Shown: piece after piece, positions 1 through 8,477 of the stretch
Layout: every line of letters starts with the position of its first letter
Numbering within the stretch: the stretch's first letter is position 1
Source of the DNA: Anaerolineales bacterium
GTDB taxonomy: Bacteria > Chloroflexota > Anaerolineae > Anaerolineales > Villigracilaceae
Direction: 5' to 3'
DNA length: 64,000 nucleotides
NCBI GenBank assembly: GCA_016934715.1
Contig: JAFGSI010000064.1
Span: 21,861 to 85,860 of the forward strand
Notes under the pieces: generated by a model
Told to the model about the DNA's origin: nothing
Databases searched by the model: none
What the model saw: only the letters and a program-made list of their open reading frames with translations
Position numbers and translations under genes: made by a program

Positions 1-492
1 GACCTGGTGGTTCTCTCGGCAGAGCACCCGCCCGAGGTCGGGCTGGCAGGATTGGGGTCCGGCCTGCGCAACATCATCCGCAAGTGCAGCCGTCCACTAC
101 TGGCCATCCCCGGGGAAGCCTCCCCGCTGGACCGGGCCCTGCTGGCCTTCGACGGCAGCCCCAAGTCGAAAGAGGCGCTCTTCGTTGCCACTTACCTGGC
201 TGAAGTATGGCAGACCGCCCTGACGGTCGTCGCTGTCTCAGAGCGGCGGCGCGTCCAGCCTTCGACGCTGGACTACCCGCGCGCCTACCTCGACCTGCAT
301 GAACTACAGGCCGAGTTCATCCACGTTGAAGGCCCGGTGGATGAGGTCCTGCACACCATGATGCACGAGCACAACCTCAATCTGCTGCTGATGGGCGGCT
401 ACAGCATCTCGACCCTGGAGGAGGTGCTGGTCGGCAGTGCTGTCAACCAGATGCTGCGTCAGCAGCACTGGCCGATCTTCTTCTGCAAATGA
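1..492 (+). CDS. Universal stress protein, tandem UspA type (5' partial)
   Basis: The frame is already open at base 1, so the true start lies outside the window. The first ~35 visible residues look like the end of one UspA domain (SGLRNIIRKCSRPLLAIPGE, the usual strand before the domain boundary). A second full UspA domain follows from LDRALLAFDGSPKSKEAL to the stop, with the closing nucleotide-binding-type pattern LLLMGGYS...LVGSAVNQMLRQQ. UspA proteins are cytoplasmic stress proteins, often binding ATP. The function here is inferred from family only. No operon partner is visible downstream on this strand. Confidence 0.85.
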   Translation, partial: DLVVLSAEHPPEVGLAGLGSGLRNIIRKCSRPLLAIPGEASPLDRALLAFDGSPKSKEALFVATYLAEVWQTALTVVAVSERRRVQPSTLDYPRAYLDLHELQAEFIHVEGPVDEVLHTMMHEHNLNLLLMGGYSISTLEEVLVGSAVNQMLRQQHWPIFFCK

Positions 493-528
493 AAGCGATC
501 TGTAATCTTCACCACCCCGGCAGCACTA

Positions 529-557
529 TTGACATTCGTTTCATTTCATGTGATACT
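529..557 (+). promoter_or_regulatory. Sigma-70-like promoter of a short transcript
   Basis: TTGACA at 529-534 is a perfect -35 box. A 17-nt spacer separates it from GATACT at 552-557 (4 of 6 matches to TATAAT). It points at the small frame and hairpins at 620-721; no longer plus-strand gene follows, because the next gene (pfkA) is on the minus strand. Confidence 0.6.
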
Positions 558-619
558 AATGTCAGACAAGGGGACCTTACAACTCCGCCATCCTAACAGA
601 AGAGGAGGTGGTGCCCAAG

Positions 620-676
620 ATGGATAGTAGTATGAAACGAAGCGCTGTGGCATCCCTCCTCGCAACTCTGCGATAA
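620..676 (+). CDS. Possible 18-residue small ORF / leader peptide
   Basis: An ATG at 620 opens 18 codons (MDSSMKRSAVASLLATLR) ending in TAA at 674-676. A near-perfect Shine-Dalgarno sequence, AGGAGGTG, lies at 603-610, about 11 nt before the ATG; a GTG at 611 is in frame but too close. It sits between a good promoter (529-557) and two stable hairpins (642-690 and 699-721). No homology is recognised. It may be a leader peptide that has lost its downstream gene, a small protein, or chance. Confidence 0.35.
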   Translation: MDSSMKRSAVASLLATLR

Positions 677-722
677 AGGTGTCACAGCGCGCCCAGGGAG
701 GCCGCCCGAAAAGGGCGGCCTT
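642..722 (+). other. Two consecutive stable hairpins closing the small transcript
   Basis: Bases 642-652 (GCGCTGTGGCA) pair with 680-690 (TGTCACAGCGC), an 11-bp stem with one G-T wobble; its 5' arm lies inside the 18-codon frame. Bases 699-707 pair with 713-721 around a GAAAA loop, a 9-bp GC-rich terminator-like stem without a clear T run. The second hairpin could also serve pfkA, which ends at 784 on the other strand. Confidence 0.5.
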
Positions 723-783
723 CCGCGTTAATCCACAAAGTGGAAAAGCAGATATTTCGTGCCCTGCGTGTCACCACGTGGAA

Positions 784-1866
784 TCATTCGTCCCCGAATG
801 CGATCCCCATGCTGCGCGCGGTCCAGACGGCATCCCCATTGGTGTCGACGCGTTTAGGCACCGCCAGGGCCTCGGCCAGGGGCACGTCCACCACCCGCCC
901 ATTTTGCAGGGACACCATTTGACCGAAATGGCCGGCCGCGGCTGCTCGCACCGCTGCAGCCCCGTAGCGAGTGGCCAGCCAGCGGTCGAAGGCGGTCGGC
1001 GACCCGCCGCGCTGGAGATGACCGAGCACGGTGACCCGCGTTTCGAAGCCCTGACCCTCGATGTACTCCCCGACCTTCTGACTGATCCCGCCCAGACGGG
1101 GAACGTAGACCTGGTCCCCGCCGCGCGAATAGACGGGCTGCCCGCCCTGGGGTTTGGCCCCCTCGGAAACTGACACCAGGCTGAAATGCGAACCGTGTTC
1201 GACCCGCTTGCGGATTTTCTTAACGATGGACTCGTTTCGGAAGGGAATTTCGGGGATCAGGATGACGTCGGCGCCGCCGGCCACTCCGGCATGCAGGGCA
1301 ATGAAGCCGGCATCCCGGCCCATCAGTTCTAGCACCATGACCCGGTGATGGGCCTCGGCAGTGGTGTGCAGGCGGTCGAAGGCCTCGGTGGCAATCATCA
1401 GGGCGGTGTCGAAACCGAAGGCGGTCTCCGTCCCGCCGACGTCGTTGTCGATCGTCTTGGGCACGCCGATCACCGGCATGCCCTTTTCACCCAGCTCCAT
1501 GGCGATGCGCAGGGTCCCATCGCCGCCAATGACGATCAGGGCATCCAGCGCCAGGGTCCAGATGGCTGCGATGATCTCGTCCGAGATATCTTCGACGAAT
1601 TCCTGCCCAGCACGCATGGTTTTACGGGCGAAGGGATTGCCGCGGTTGGCGGTCCCCAAAATGGTCCCACCGCGCGGCAGGATCCCGCGCACCGCCCCCA
1701 GGTCAAGAGGCATGATGCCATCAGGGGCGAGGAAACCGTCATACCCGTTCCGGACCCCGAGCACATCACAGCCATAGACATTGACTGCCGTTTTTACGAC
1801 CGCCCGGATGACTGCGTTCAGACCGGGAGCATCGCCCCCGCCGGTCAGGACTGCGATTCTCTTCAT
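784..1866 (-). CDS. pfkA: 6-phosphofructokinase, Gly104/Lys124 (mixed-substrate) subtype
   Basis: The enzyme phosphorylates fructose 6-phosphate to the 1,6-bisphosphate in glycolysis. The protein begins MKRIAVLTGGGDAPGLNAVI and carries GGDGT, the catalytic loop PKTIDNDVGGTE, MGRDAGFIA and LGHLQRGGSPTAFD, all diagnostic of the PfkA family. The start chosen is the ATG at 1866, which has GAGGAGG five bases upstream; an in-frame GTG at 1872 overlaps that site. By family rules, Gly after GGD favours ATP while Lys in PKTIDND is typical of PPi-dependent and mixed-substrate enzymes, so the phosphoryl donor cannot be settled from sequence. The gene appears monocistronic. Confidence 0.95.
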   Translation of the reverse strand: MKRIAVLTGGGDAPGLNAVIRAVVKTAVNVYGCDVLGVRNGYDGFLAPDGIMPLDLGAVRGILPRGGTILGTANRGNPFARKTMRAGQEFVEDISDEIIAAIWTLALDALIVIGGDGTLRIAMELGEKGMPVIGVPKTIDNDVGGTETAFGFDTALMIATEAFDRLHTTAEAHHRVMVLELMGRDAGFIALHAGVAGGADVILIPEIPFRNESIVKKIRKRVEHGSHFSLVSVSEGAKPQGGQPVYSRGGDQVYVPRLGGISQKVGEYIEGQGFETRVTVLGHLQRGGSPTAFDRWLATRYGAAAVRAAAAGHFGQMVSLQNGRVVDVPLAEALAVPKRVDTNGDAVWTARSMGIAFGDE

Positions 1867-1936
1867 GCCCACCTCCTCAAGACCGTGATACAGAATTTAG
1901 AGTCCGATGCGCCCGCCAGCATCGCCCCGTGGTGGC

Positions 1937-3103
1937 TTACGGCATTTGATGGGTGAAACGCCAGGCGGTGCCGGTTTGCTCGAGACTGGAGGTCATCCCG
2001 ATCACCTCGAACCAGGTCGTCCCGGGCCGAAAAGGAAAGGGGGTGCCGTCGGTGTAGGACAGGGACAGGACAGCCTCTGGCGCATTGCGTTGCCAAGAGA
2101 CTTCAAACATCTGCCCATCCCGGAAGATATAAGCCCGCCCGGAACCGAGCAGCAGGATATCCCACATCTCGGGCGTGTGACTGTAGGCTTCGTGGGTCAC
2201 GCACAGGACAACGATGTTATCGAAGGCCAGTTGCTGGCCGGTGGCCCGATCACCGAGCGGTTCGTAGACTTCGCTCAGGCCATTGCTGTAATCGTTCTGG
2301 ACATCCGAGAAACGCAGGTACCTGCCGGTTACGGGATCGTAATCCCAGCGGTTGTAGATCGCCGAGGAGTAGCGGACGAAGGCCTGGGTGGCAGGCTGGC
2401 CACCCTCCGGAGGATGCGCCTGAAAAAACATGCCATCCAGGTCCTGCCGGTCATTGGTGAGTCCGATCCGGTCGGCATGCTCGCTCAACGCCGCCGTATC
2501 GACCACCAGCAGGTTGTACCCATTGGGATCGATGCGGCGCAGGGGAGTGTTGGGGCCTTCGAGCACCAACTGGCTGGCGAACTCGGCAGTATACAGCCGG
2601 TCGCGGACGCGCACGTCGGCCGAGCCGAATGCAAAGACGCCCTTATAGGCCCGGATGAGGTAGGCGTCAAAGAAGCGCGCCGACCGGATCGGGCCGACTG
2701 TCTCGGCATCCTGGCCGTAGAAGACGGCAGCGAAACGGGTGGTGCCTTCTTCGGTGTAATACTCGTAGACCAGATCGGCAAACGAGAGACCGTATTGCGG
2801 GCGATGGTTGCGGGGCAGGTTTTCGACCTTGATGATCAAGGGTCGGCGATCGAGCAGGGCTGGATCAGCCACAGGCAGGCCGGTGAGCGGGTTGATCCCC
2901 TCCGGGAAGCCGCCGGGGCCAAAACCTTCGACCGGGTAATCAGGTGCGCTCGGCGGGGGCGTTGTGGGGCTCGCGGTCGGCGCAGGAGTGGGGGGGGCGG
3001 TCACCAGTGGCTCGGCAGTCGCCGGGTCCGTTGCCGGGCCAGCCGACCCGCAGGCTGCCAGCAGGAAAACCAGCAGAGTCAGATAGAACACAGCCTTTTT
3101 CAT
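1937..3103 (-). CDS. DUF3048 (YerB-like) lipoprotein
   Basis: The 388-residue product starts MKKAVFYLTLLVFLLAACG, a lipoprotein signal with lipobox LAAC, then a Pro/Thr-rich linker (residues ~25-60). The DUF3048 domain follows, with the typical opening NPLTGLPVADPALLDRRPLIIKV split over residues ~70-95 and conserved YGLSFADLVYEYYTEEG and GPIRSAR. It should be anchored outside the cytoplasmic membrane. The ATG at 3103 was chosen because AGGAGGTG lies just upstream; the frame is open 10 codons further without a ribosome site. The biochemical role of DUF3048 is not established. Confidence 0.85.
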   Translation of the reverse strand: MKKAVFYLTLLVFLLAACGSAGPATDPATAEPLVTAPPTPAPTASPTTPPPSAPDYPVEGFGPGGFPEGINPLTGLPVADPALLDRRPLIIKVENLPRNHRPQYGLSFADLVYEYYTEEGTTRFAAVFYGQDAETVGPIRSARFFDAYLIRAYKGVFAFGSADVRVRDRLYTAEFASQLVLEGPNTPLRRIDPNGYNLLVVDTAALSEHADRIGLTNDRQDLDGMFFQAHPPEGGQPATQAFVRYSSAIYNRWDYDPVTGRYLRFSDVQNDYSNGLSEVYEPLGDRATGQQLAFDNIVVLCVTHEAYSHTPEMWDILLLGSGRAYIFRDGQMFEVSWQRNAPEAVLSLSYTDGTPFPFRPGTTWFEVIGMTSSLEQTGTAWRFTHQMP

Positions 3104-3171
3104 GCGCACCTCCTGTAAGTAAGATGCAATCATACTCGATTTGTTCCCTTCCCGGAGAACTGGGCAACGGC

Positions 3172-3199
3172 TTGCACTCCACGGATATGGTTATATAAT
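3172..3199 (+). promoter_or_regulatory. Promoter giving a nearly leaderless transcript
   Basis: TTGCAC (3172-3177), a 16-nt spacer and a perfect TATAAT (3194-3199) precede the ATG at 3209 by only 9 nt. Transcription would start at about 3205-3207, leaving practically no 5' leader. Confidence 0.6.
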
Positions 3200-3208
3200 G
3201 GGAGCATT

Positions 3209-4054
3209 ATGCAGACACCCCCCCAGAGTCGCTTTCAAAAGGCAACCCGCTACTTCGTCATCGTGGCCGCGCTGCTCGTCCTTATCGGTTGGCTGGTGGC
3301 CACGCCCTCCGGCCTGTTCGGAAAAGTCGACGCCATCGGATATGCCGTCTGTCACCAGATTCCAGAACGCTCCTTCCCACTGGGAGAGGGCACGACTCCG
3401 CTGTGCGCCCGCTGCTCAGGCATGTACATCAGCGCCATGGTCGGCCTCCTCTTCCAGGCCGTCATCGGCTGGAAGCGCAGCAATATGCCCCACTGGAGCG
3501 TGCTCATCTTCCTGGGACTGTTCGTGGTCGCTTTTGGGGTCGACGGGGCGAATTCCTACCTGTACCTGATGAAGAGCACCTACGTCGGGGCCTTCGAGAG
3601 CATACCGAACCTGTACATTCCCAACAACACGCTGCGCATCCTGACCGGCAGCGGGATGGGCCTGGGGATGGCCCTGGCGCTCTTCCCGGCCTTCAACTCG
3701 ACCGTCTGGGCGGATGCCGACAGCCGCCGAGCGCTTCCCAATCTCAAGTCCTTTGCCCTGCTGGTGGGGATCACCCTGGCAGCAAACCTGCTGGTTCTGA
3801 CCGAACACCCGCTGGTGCTCTACCCGCTGGCGTTCGTCTCGGTTGGCGGTGTCCTGCTGCTGCTGACCATGGTGTATACTATGGTCTGGGCCATGCTCAT
3901 GCGCCAGGAAAACGCCTTCACGCGCCTGTCACAGATGTGGTTGCCCCTGCTGGCCGGGTTCACCATCGCCCTGCTTCAGGTCGCCCTGATCGACGCCCTG
4001 CGCTTCTGGATGACCGGTACATGGGAATCTTTTCCCTTCGTACCTCGTACATAG
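3209..4054 (+). CDS. DUF2085 membrane protein
   Basis: 281 residues with about six predicted hydrophobic helices. The family signature is present after the first helix: DAIGYAVCHQIPERSF followed by PLCARCSGMYI, giving the conserved CHQ and CxRCxGxY motifs that define DUF2085 membrane proteins. No biochemical function is established; the cysteines suggest metal or redox chemistry, which is only a guess. The start sits directly behind a promoter -10 box, so the mRNA may be leaderless. It heads a run of small membrane-protein genes (DUF4126, DUF4190) on the same strand. Confidence 0.85.
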   Translation: MQTPPQSRFQKATRYFVIVAALLVLIGWLVATPSGLFGKVDAIGYAVCHQIPERSFPLGEGTTPLCARCSGMYISAMVGLLFQAVIGWKRSNMPHWSVLIFLGLFVVAFGVDGANSYLYLMKSTYVGAFESIPNLYIPNNTLRILTGSGMGLGMALALFPAFNSTVWADADSRRALPNLKSFALLVGITLAANLLVLTEHPLVLYPLAFVSVGGVLLLLTMVYTMVWAMLMRQENAFTRLSQMWLPLLAGFTIALLQVALIDALRFWMTGTWESFPFVPRT

Positions 4055-4079
4055 AGTGTATACCCAGGAGGTGTTCCCT

Positions 4080-4655
4080 ATGGAAATTCTCAGTATTTTC
4101 TCTGCCTTTGGCCTTTCGGCCAGCGCTGGCCTGAACGCTTATGTTCCCCTGCTGGTGATCGGGGTAGTCGCCCACTATACCGACTGGCTCACCCTCAACG
4201 CGCCTTACGACCTGCTGGCCAATCCCTGGGTCCTGATCATACTCGGCGTCCTGGTGATCATCGAGATGGTTGCCGACAAGGTCCCGGCGGTCAACCACAT
4301 CAATGATGCCATCCAGACCGTCATCCGGCCCGCGGCCGGTGCAATCGCCTTCGCCGCCAGCACCAACCTGGTCTCCGATCTCAACCCGGTCCTGGCCCTG
4401 ATCCTGGGCCTGTTCATCGCGGGTAGCGTGCACACGGTCAAGGCGGCCGCCGTCCGCCCGGCGCTGACCGCCACGACCGGGGGCATGGCCAACGTGCCGG
4501 TCAGCATCGCCGAGGACGTGGTTGCCACCGTCATGTCGATCCTGGCCATCGTCCTGCCGATCCTGATGGCCGTGATCCTGGTCATCCTGTTCGCCTTGGT
4601 CATCTGGTGGTTCTGGAACCGGGCTCGCCAGCGCCGGGCCCAAACCCCGCAATAA
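4080..4655 (+). CDS. DUF4126 family membrane protein
   Basis: The product starts MEILSIFSAFGLSASAGLNAYVPLL, the hallmark N-terminus of DUF4126, and continues with several hydrophobic segments, including NPWVLIILGVLVIIEMVADK and a C-terminal helix followed by the basic tail RARQRRAQ. The ATG at 4080 was chosen because CAGGAGGTG ends about six bases upstream; an ATG 24 bases earlier lacks such a site. The gene follows the DUF2085 gene by 25 nt and is probably cotranscribed with it. The function is unknown; integral membrane location is clear. Confidence 0.85.
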   Translation: MEILSIFSAFGLSASAGLNAYVPLLVIGVVAHYTDWLTLNAPYDLLANPWVLIILGVLVIIEMVADKVPAVNHINDAIQTVIRPAAGAIAFAASTNLVSDLNPVLALILGLFIAGSVHTVKAAAVRPALTATTGGMANVPVSIAEDVVATVMSILAIVLPILMAVILVILFALVIWWFWNRARQRRAQTPQ

Positions 4656-4696
4656 TCCGCCACCCCATTCCAAAGCTTTACGAAAAGGAGCTCCTC

Positions 4697-5023
4697 ATGG
4701 ATTACAACTACGGCACTCCCCTTCCTCCGCCCCAGCCGGCCCGCACCAGCGTCCTGGCCATCATCAGCCTGGTCGCCGGCATCGGCGGGTTCATCCAGGT
4801 TCTGCCCGTCATCGGGCCGATCGCGGCGATCATCACCGGCCACCTGGCCAAGAGCGAGATCAACAAGAGCGGCGGGACGGTCGCTGGCGGCGGCATGGCC
4901 ACCGCAGGTCTGATCCTGGGCTACGTAACCCTTGCCATCGGCCTGTGCGCCATCTGCTTTTTCATCATTCTGCCCCTGCTCGGCATCGGTCTGTCGGTCC
5001 CCCTCTTCAACTACAACTACTAG
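4697..5023 (+). CDS. DUF4190 small membrane protein
   Basis: 108 residues beginning MDYNYGTPLPPPQPARTSVL: a short Tyr/Pro-rich cytoplasmic lead, then a DUF4190-type pair of hydrophobic segments (AIISLVAGIGGF and GLILGYVTLAIGLCAICFF) separated by a GPIAAIITGHLAKSEI motif typical of the family. AAAAGGAG sits six bases before the ATG at 4697. It follows the DUF4126 gene by 41 nt. The molecular function of the family is unknown. Confidence 0.8.
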   Translation: MDYNYGTPLPPPQPARTSVLAIISLVAGIGGFIQVLPVIGPIAAIITGHLAKSEINKSGGTVAGGGMATAGLILGYVTLAIGLCAICFFIILPLLGIGLSVPLFNYNY

Positions 5024-5026
5024 ACC

Positions 5027-5215
5027 ATGGTTGAGGCGCCCCTTCCCCAGACACCGGCACCGGCCCCCAAGGGAACCAACCCCTGGGGGATCATGATCAT
5101 CGCCATCGTGGTCTTCTGCTGCGGCTGCTTCGGCATGCTCGGCCTGCTGATCGCTTTCGGCCAACCGATTCTGGAGTTGTTCAGCGCCGCCCCTTTGGGA
5201 TTGATCCTGGTATAA
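5027..5215 (+). CDS. Small single-helix membrane protein, hypothetical
   Basis: 62 residues: a Pro-rich N-terminus (PLPQTPAPAPKG) and one strongly hydrophobic stretch (IMIIAIVVFCCGCFGMLGLLIAFG) carrying three closely spaced cysteines. The ATG lies three bases after the DUF4190 stop, suggesting coupling, although there is no good ribosome-binding site. No family is recognised. Composition matches its membrane-protein neighbours, so it is more likely real than chance. Confidence 0.5.
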   Translation: MVEAPLPQTPAPAPKGTNPWGIMIIAIVVFCCGCFGMLGLLIAFGQPILELFSAAPLGLILV

Positions 5216-5247
5216 GAGATCTGGACCCGTTCATGCAGACGCCCGGC

Positions 5248-5715
5248 TTATCCGCCGGGCGTTCCTTTTTCGGCGAAGTGCGCCTGGAGTTCTTCCAGCG
5301 CAGCCCGCGCCCGCGCCCGCACGGCGGGATCCAGGTCGAGACGGGCGAACTCATCCTCGTCGAGCACGGTCTGGGTTCCATCAGGGGCGACCCACAGATC
5401 AAGGGCCAAGTCGACATACGAGAGCAGGTCATCCCCTTCCCAGACTGCCGGTCGGGCGACATTGCAGTACCAGCCCTTGAGGCGGTCATCGTCGCGATCG
5501 TGGATGGCGAAGATGTTGTACCAGCGATCGGTATAATACTCTTCCACAAAACGGTCGCCTTGTTTGAGCAGGATTCCCATGAAGGCGATATCAGGGCGAT
5601 TGAAGTGTGCCTGCAGCCGTACCCAGGTCGGACCGCGTTCCAGCACATGTCCCTGGTAACGCCAGGCCTCTTGCCCCTGCACATTAAGTTTGAGGACGGT
5701 GATCGGAGCGTTCAT
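5248..5715 (-). CDS. DUF402 protein coupled to the thiamine transporter operon
   Basis: 155 residues with the DUF402 pattern: YYTDRWYNIFAIHDRDDDRLKGWYCNVARPAVWEG followed by YVDLALDLWVAPDG and VLDEDEFARL (these segments run over residues ~60-130). Characterised DUF402 members such as FomD hydrolyse nucleotide phosphates with divalent metals, and the acidic residues needed for this are present. The ATG at 5715 overlaps the thiQ stop codon as ATGA, so translation is coupled to the thiamine operon. That suggests a substrate such as thiamine phosphates, but this is inference. It is the last gene of the operon. Confidence 0.8.
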   Translation of the reverse strand: MNAPITVLKLNVQGQEAWRYQGHVLERGPTWVRLQAHFNRPDIAFMGILLKQGDRFVEEYYTDRWYNIFAIHDRDDDRLKGWYCNVARPAVWEGDDLLSYVDLALDLWVAPDGTQTVLDEDEFARLDLDPAVRARARAALEELQAHFAEKGTPGG

Positions 5716-6722
5716 GCCAGGCATTCTACCGCACTTGCCGGCAGGCGCAGGCTGATCTCGGTGCCCATCTGCGGGGCGGTGGGCAGGTCAAAGGCCAGAC
5801 CATCCGCCAGGGTCACACGGTAGACCGGGCTGCGAAAAACAACATCGGTCACGCGGCCGCGCAGCTGGTTCGCGCCTTTCCCGGACGCGGCGGCCCCCGG
5901 GCGGATCAGCAGTGCGAGGGGTTCCCCGGTGATATGGTCATGGCTGCAGGCCGTTTCCAGCACCCCGGCCTTCGTATCGACCCTCCCATTCCCCAGGCTC
6001 TTCCCCTCCAGGATGTTCCCCAGCCCAAGGAAACGCGCCGCCCAGACCGATCCGGGTTCCCGCCAGACCTCAGCCGGCATTCCTGCCCGGACGATGCACC
6101 CATCATGGAGCAGCAGCACCCGGTCGGCAATAGCGAAGGCCTCCTCCTGGTCATGGGTGACATAGATCGCCGGGACGTCACTGGCCTGCAGGGTCTGGCG
6201 CAGTTCCTCCAGCAGGTGCTCGCGCAGGGAGCGGTCGAGGGCGCCCAGAGGTTCATCGAACATCAACAGGCGTGGCCCCGGCGCCAGGGCCCGCGCCAGG
6301 GCCACGCGCTGCTGCTCACCGCCGGAGAGGTCGGTCACCCTGCGCGAGGCGAAGGCCCCCAGATTCACGCGCGCCAGCGATTCGGTCACAATGGAGTTGA
6401 TCTTAGCCTGGGGCAGGCCGCGCATCTTCAGACCGAAGGCAACATTCTCGGCCACGTTCAGATGCGGGAAGAGGGCATAGTCCTGGAAGACCAGGCCGAA
6501 ATCGCGTAGGTGAACCGGAACGCGAGCCAGGTCGTGCCCGTCCCAGAGCACAGACCCACCCTCGGATATCTCCAGCCCGGCGATGATCCGGAGCAGGGTC
6601 GACTTGCCGCTGCCCGAGGCGCCCAGCAGGCAAACCGTCTCGCCGGCGGCAACCGAGAATGAGATGCCGTCCAGCAGCGGCCGGCCCAGGTAAGATTTGT
6701 GGATGTCGGTCAGTTCGAGCAT
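5712..6722 (-). CDS. thiQ: Thiamine ABC transporter ATP-binding protein
   Basis: 336-residue ATPase that powers import. Walker A GASGSGKST is at residues ~34-42, a Q-loop near VFQDYALFPH, signature LSGGEQQR at ~132-139, and Walker B LLMFDEPLGALD at ~152-163, then the H-loop in YVTHDQEEAF. The C-terminal ~100 residues form a TOBE-like domain, as in the Fe3+/thiamine/putrescine importer class. The substrate is assigned from context: a TPP riboswitch, thiamine pyrophosphokinase, and binding-protein and permease genes precede it in one operon. AGGGAG precedes the ATG. Confidence 0.88.
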   Translation of the reverse strand: MLELTDIHKSYLGRPLLDGISFSVAAGETVCLLGASGSGKSTLLRIIAGLEISEGGSVLWDGHDLARVPVHLRDFGLVFQDYALFPHLNVAENVAFGLKMRGLPQAKINSIVTESLARVNLGAFASRRVTDLSGGEQQRVALARALAPGPRLLMFDEPLGALDRSLREHLLEELRQTLQASDVPAIYVTHDQEEAFAIADRVLLLHDGCIVRAGMPAEVWREPGSVWAARFLGLGNILEGKSLGNGRVDTKAGVLETACSHDHITGEPLALLIRPGAAASGKGANQLRGRVTDVVFRSPVYRVTLADGLAFDLPTAPQMGTEISLRLPASAVECLA

Positions 6723-6755
6723 GCTGCTCCCTAGAAAGGCAAAGAAACAAAAGGG

Positions 6756-8477
6756 TTAGAATTCCCCTGATCCGGGCAGGCGTAATTTCTCGATCGCCAG
6801 GATGCCGGCACCAGTGACGAGCATCAGGATCGTTGCCATGGCCATCGCCTGGCCGTAGTTCAGACCGCCGGGCCGGGAGAGAAAGCGGTAAATGGCAGTC
6901 GTCAGGGTCGGATATTCGGGCCGGGCAATCAGGACCGTTGCCCCGAACTCGCCCAACGAGACGGTGAAGGCGAAGACCGCTGCCGCCAGGGTTGCCCGCC
7001 GGATGATCGGCCAGTCGACCACCAGCCAGGCCCGCAGTGGTGGAGCCCCCAGCGAGGCCGCCACCTGGCGCAGTCGCTCGGGGATGGCCGCCAGGGCCGG
7101 CTGCAGGGAGCGGATGACGAACGGTAAAGCGATCAGGGTGTGGGCCAGCGGCACCAGCCAGGGCGAGACCAGCAGGCGCCCGAACGAGACGATGAATCCC
7201 AGGCCGAGGGTCACTGCCGAAGCGCCCAACGGCAGCATCAGAAAGGGGTCGAGCAGGCGCTCAAGGGGACCGGGGCGGGCCAGGGCAGCCGCGACCGGGA
7301 ATCCCAGCCCCAATGACAGGATCACGGTCAGGCTGGCGTAGCCCAGCGAATTGCCCAGCGCCCGCAACGGCGGGACGTAGAAGAGAGTCTCACTCCGGTT
7401 GACGAACAGCTCGGCATAGTAATCCGCGGTCAGGCCATACCGGACCTGGCCGCGCTCCCCGCGGTCGGCTTCCAGGCGGGCGACCGATCGGACAGGCAAA
7501 GAAAGCATTGGAAAAATGAAGAATAAAAAGAGGAAAATGGCCATCCCGGCGACGAACAGGCGTTGCGGCAGGGTCTGCGGGCGGCGCAGGTTGGCGGTTG
7601 CCTCCCGCGGCGCGCTTGGACCGGGCGTGCGCGTCACAGCCCGGCTGTAGACAACCGAGAAGGCCAGGGTGCAGAGCAGTTGGATCAGCGAGAGCCAGGC
7701 CGCCAGCGGCAGGTCGAAGAACTGGACCGCCTGCAGGTAGATCTCGACCTCCAGGGTGGCGAAGCGGGCCCCACCCAGCAACAGGATGACGCCGAAACTG
7801 GTGAAGTCGAACAGGAAGACCAGCAAGATTGAAGCCAGGAGGGAGGGGCGTAGCAGCGGCAGCGTCAGGCGCCAGAAGGCCCGCCGCGGATCGGCGCCCA
7901 GGGTCCGGGCGGCCTGTTCGAGGCGCGGGTCGAGGTGGGCCAAGGCGTTGCCGACCACCCGCACGACGATGGTCGTGTTGTAAAAGACATGGGCCAGCAG
8001 GATCGCCCCCAGCGTGCCGCCGAAGACCAGCGGCGGCGAGTCCAGGTTGAAGAGGCGCATCAGGGCGATGTTGACCCATCCGCGCGACCCCAGCCAGGCA
8101 TTGAACCCGGCGGCGACCACCACCGTCGGCAGCATGAAGGGGATCGCCGTCAGTGTGCGCAGCAGGGCCTTGGCCGCGAATCTGTAGCGGGCGAAAAGAA
8201 AGGCGGCCGGCAAACCAAGGGCCAGGGTCAGTACCGTGGAAAGGCAGGCCTGGAATAACGTGAACCCCAATACAGAAAGGGACCGTCCGAGAGCACCGGC
8301 AGTGATGGCCGAGAAGTCCAGGCTGAGGGTCAGGATGTGCCCCAGCGGGTAGAAAAAGAAGACCGCCAGAAAGAGGGATGCCGGGAGCCAGAGGGCGATG
8401 CGGCGAGTCAGTGGGGCGTCGAAGCGTTGATTCAACGAATCGCTGGCTCTCCCCCCTCTATCCTTGATCCCTTTCAA
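6756..8477 (-). CDS. thiP: Thiamine ABC transporter permease, two fused MetI-type domains
   Basis: About 573 residues with roughly twelve hydrophobic segments and two binding-protein-dependent permease domains. Each carries an EAA-type loop: LEQAARTLGADPRRAFWRL in the N-half and RLRQVAASLGAPPLRAWLVV in the C-half. This fused architecture is shared by ThiP and ferric permeases. The start proposed is TTG at 8477: it has GGAGGTGG about 10 nt upstream and overlaps the thiB stop as TTGA. An ATG at 8510 in frame lies inside thiB. It forms the membrane channel with ThiB and ThiQ. Confidence 0.87.
   Translation of the reverse strand: MKGIKDRGGRASDSLNQRFDAPLTRRIALWLPASLFLAVFFFYPLGHILTLSLDFSAITAGALGRSLSVLGFTLFQACLSTVLTLALGLPAAFLFARYRFAAKALLRTLTAIPFMLPTVVVAAGFNAWLGSRGWVNIALMRLFNLDSPPLVFGGTLGAILLAHVFYNTTIVVRVVGNALAHLDPRLEQAARTLGADPRRAFWRLTLPLLRPSLLASILLVFLFDFTSFGVILLLGGARFATLEVEIYLQAVQFFDLPLAAWLSLIQLLCTLAFSVVYSRAVTRTPGPSAPREATANLRRPQTLPQRLFVAGMAIFLFLFFIFPMLSLPVRSVARLEADRGERGQVRYGLTADYYAELFVNRSETLFYVPPLRALGNSLGYASLTVILSLGLGFPVAAALARPGPLERLLDPFLMLPLGASAVTLGLGFIVSFGRLLVSPWLVPLAHTLIALPFVIRSLQPALAAIPERLRQVAASLGAPPLRAWLVVDWPIIRRATLAAAVFAFTVSLGEFGATVLIARPEYPTLTTAIYRFLSRPGGLNYGQAMAMATILMLVTGAGILAIEKLRLPGSGEF

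Noticed and set aside
1907..3118. Long plus-strand frame antisense to the DUF3048 gene
   Set aside because: The opposite strand carries a clear lipoprotein with family motifs; the plus frame has none.
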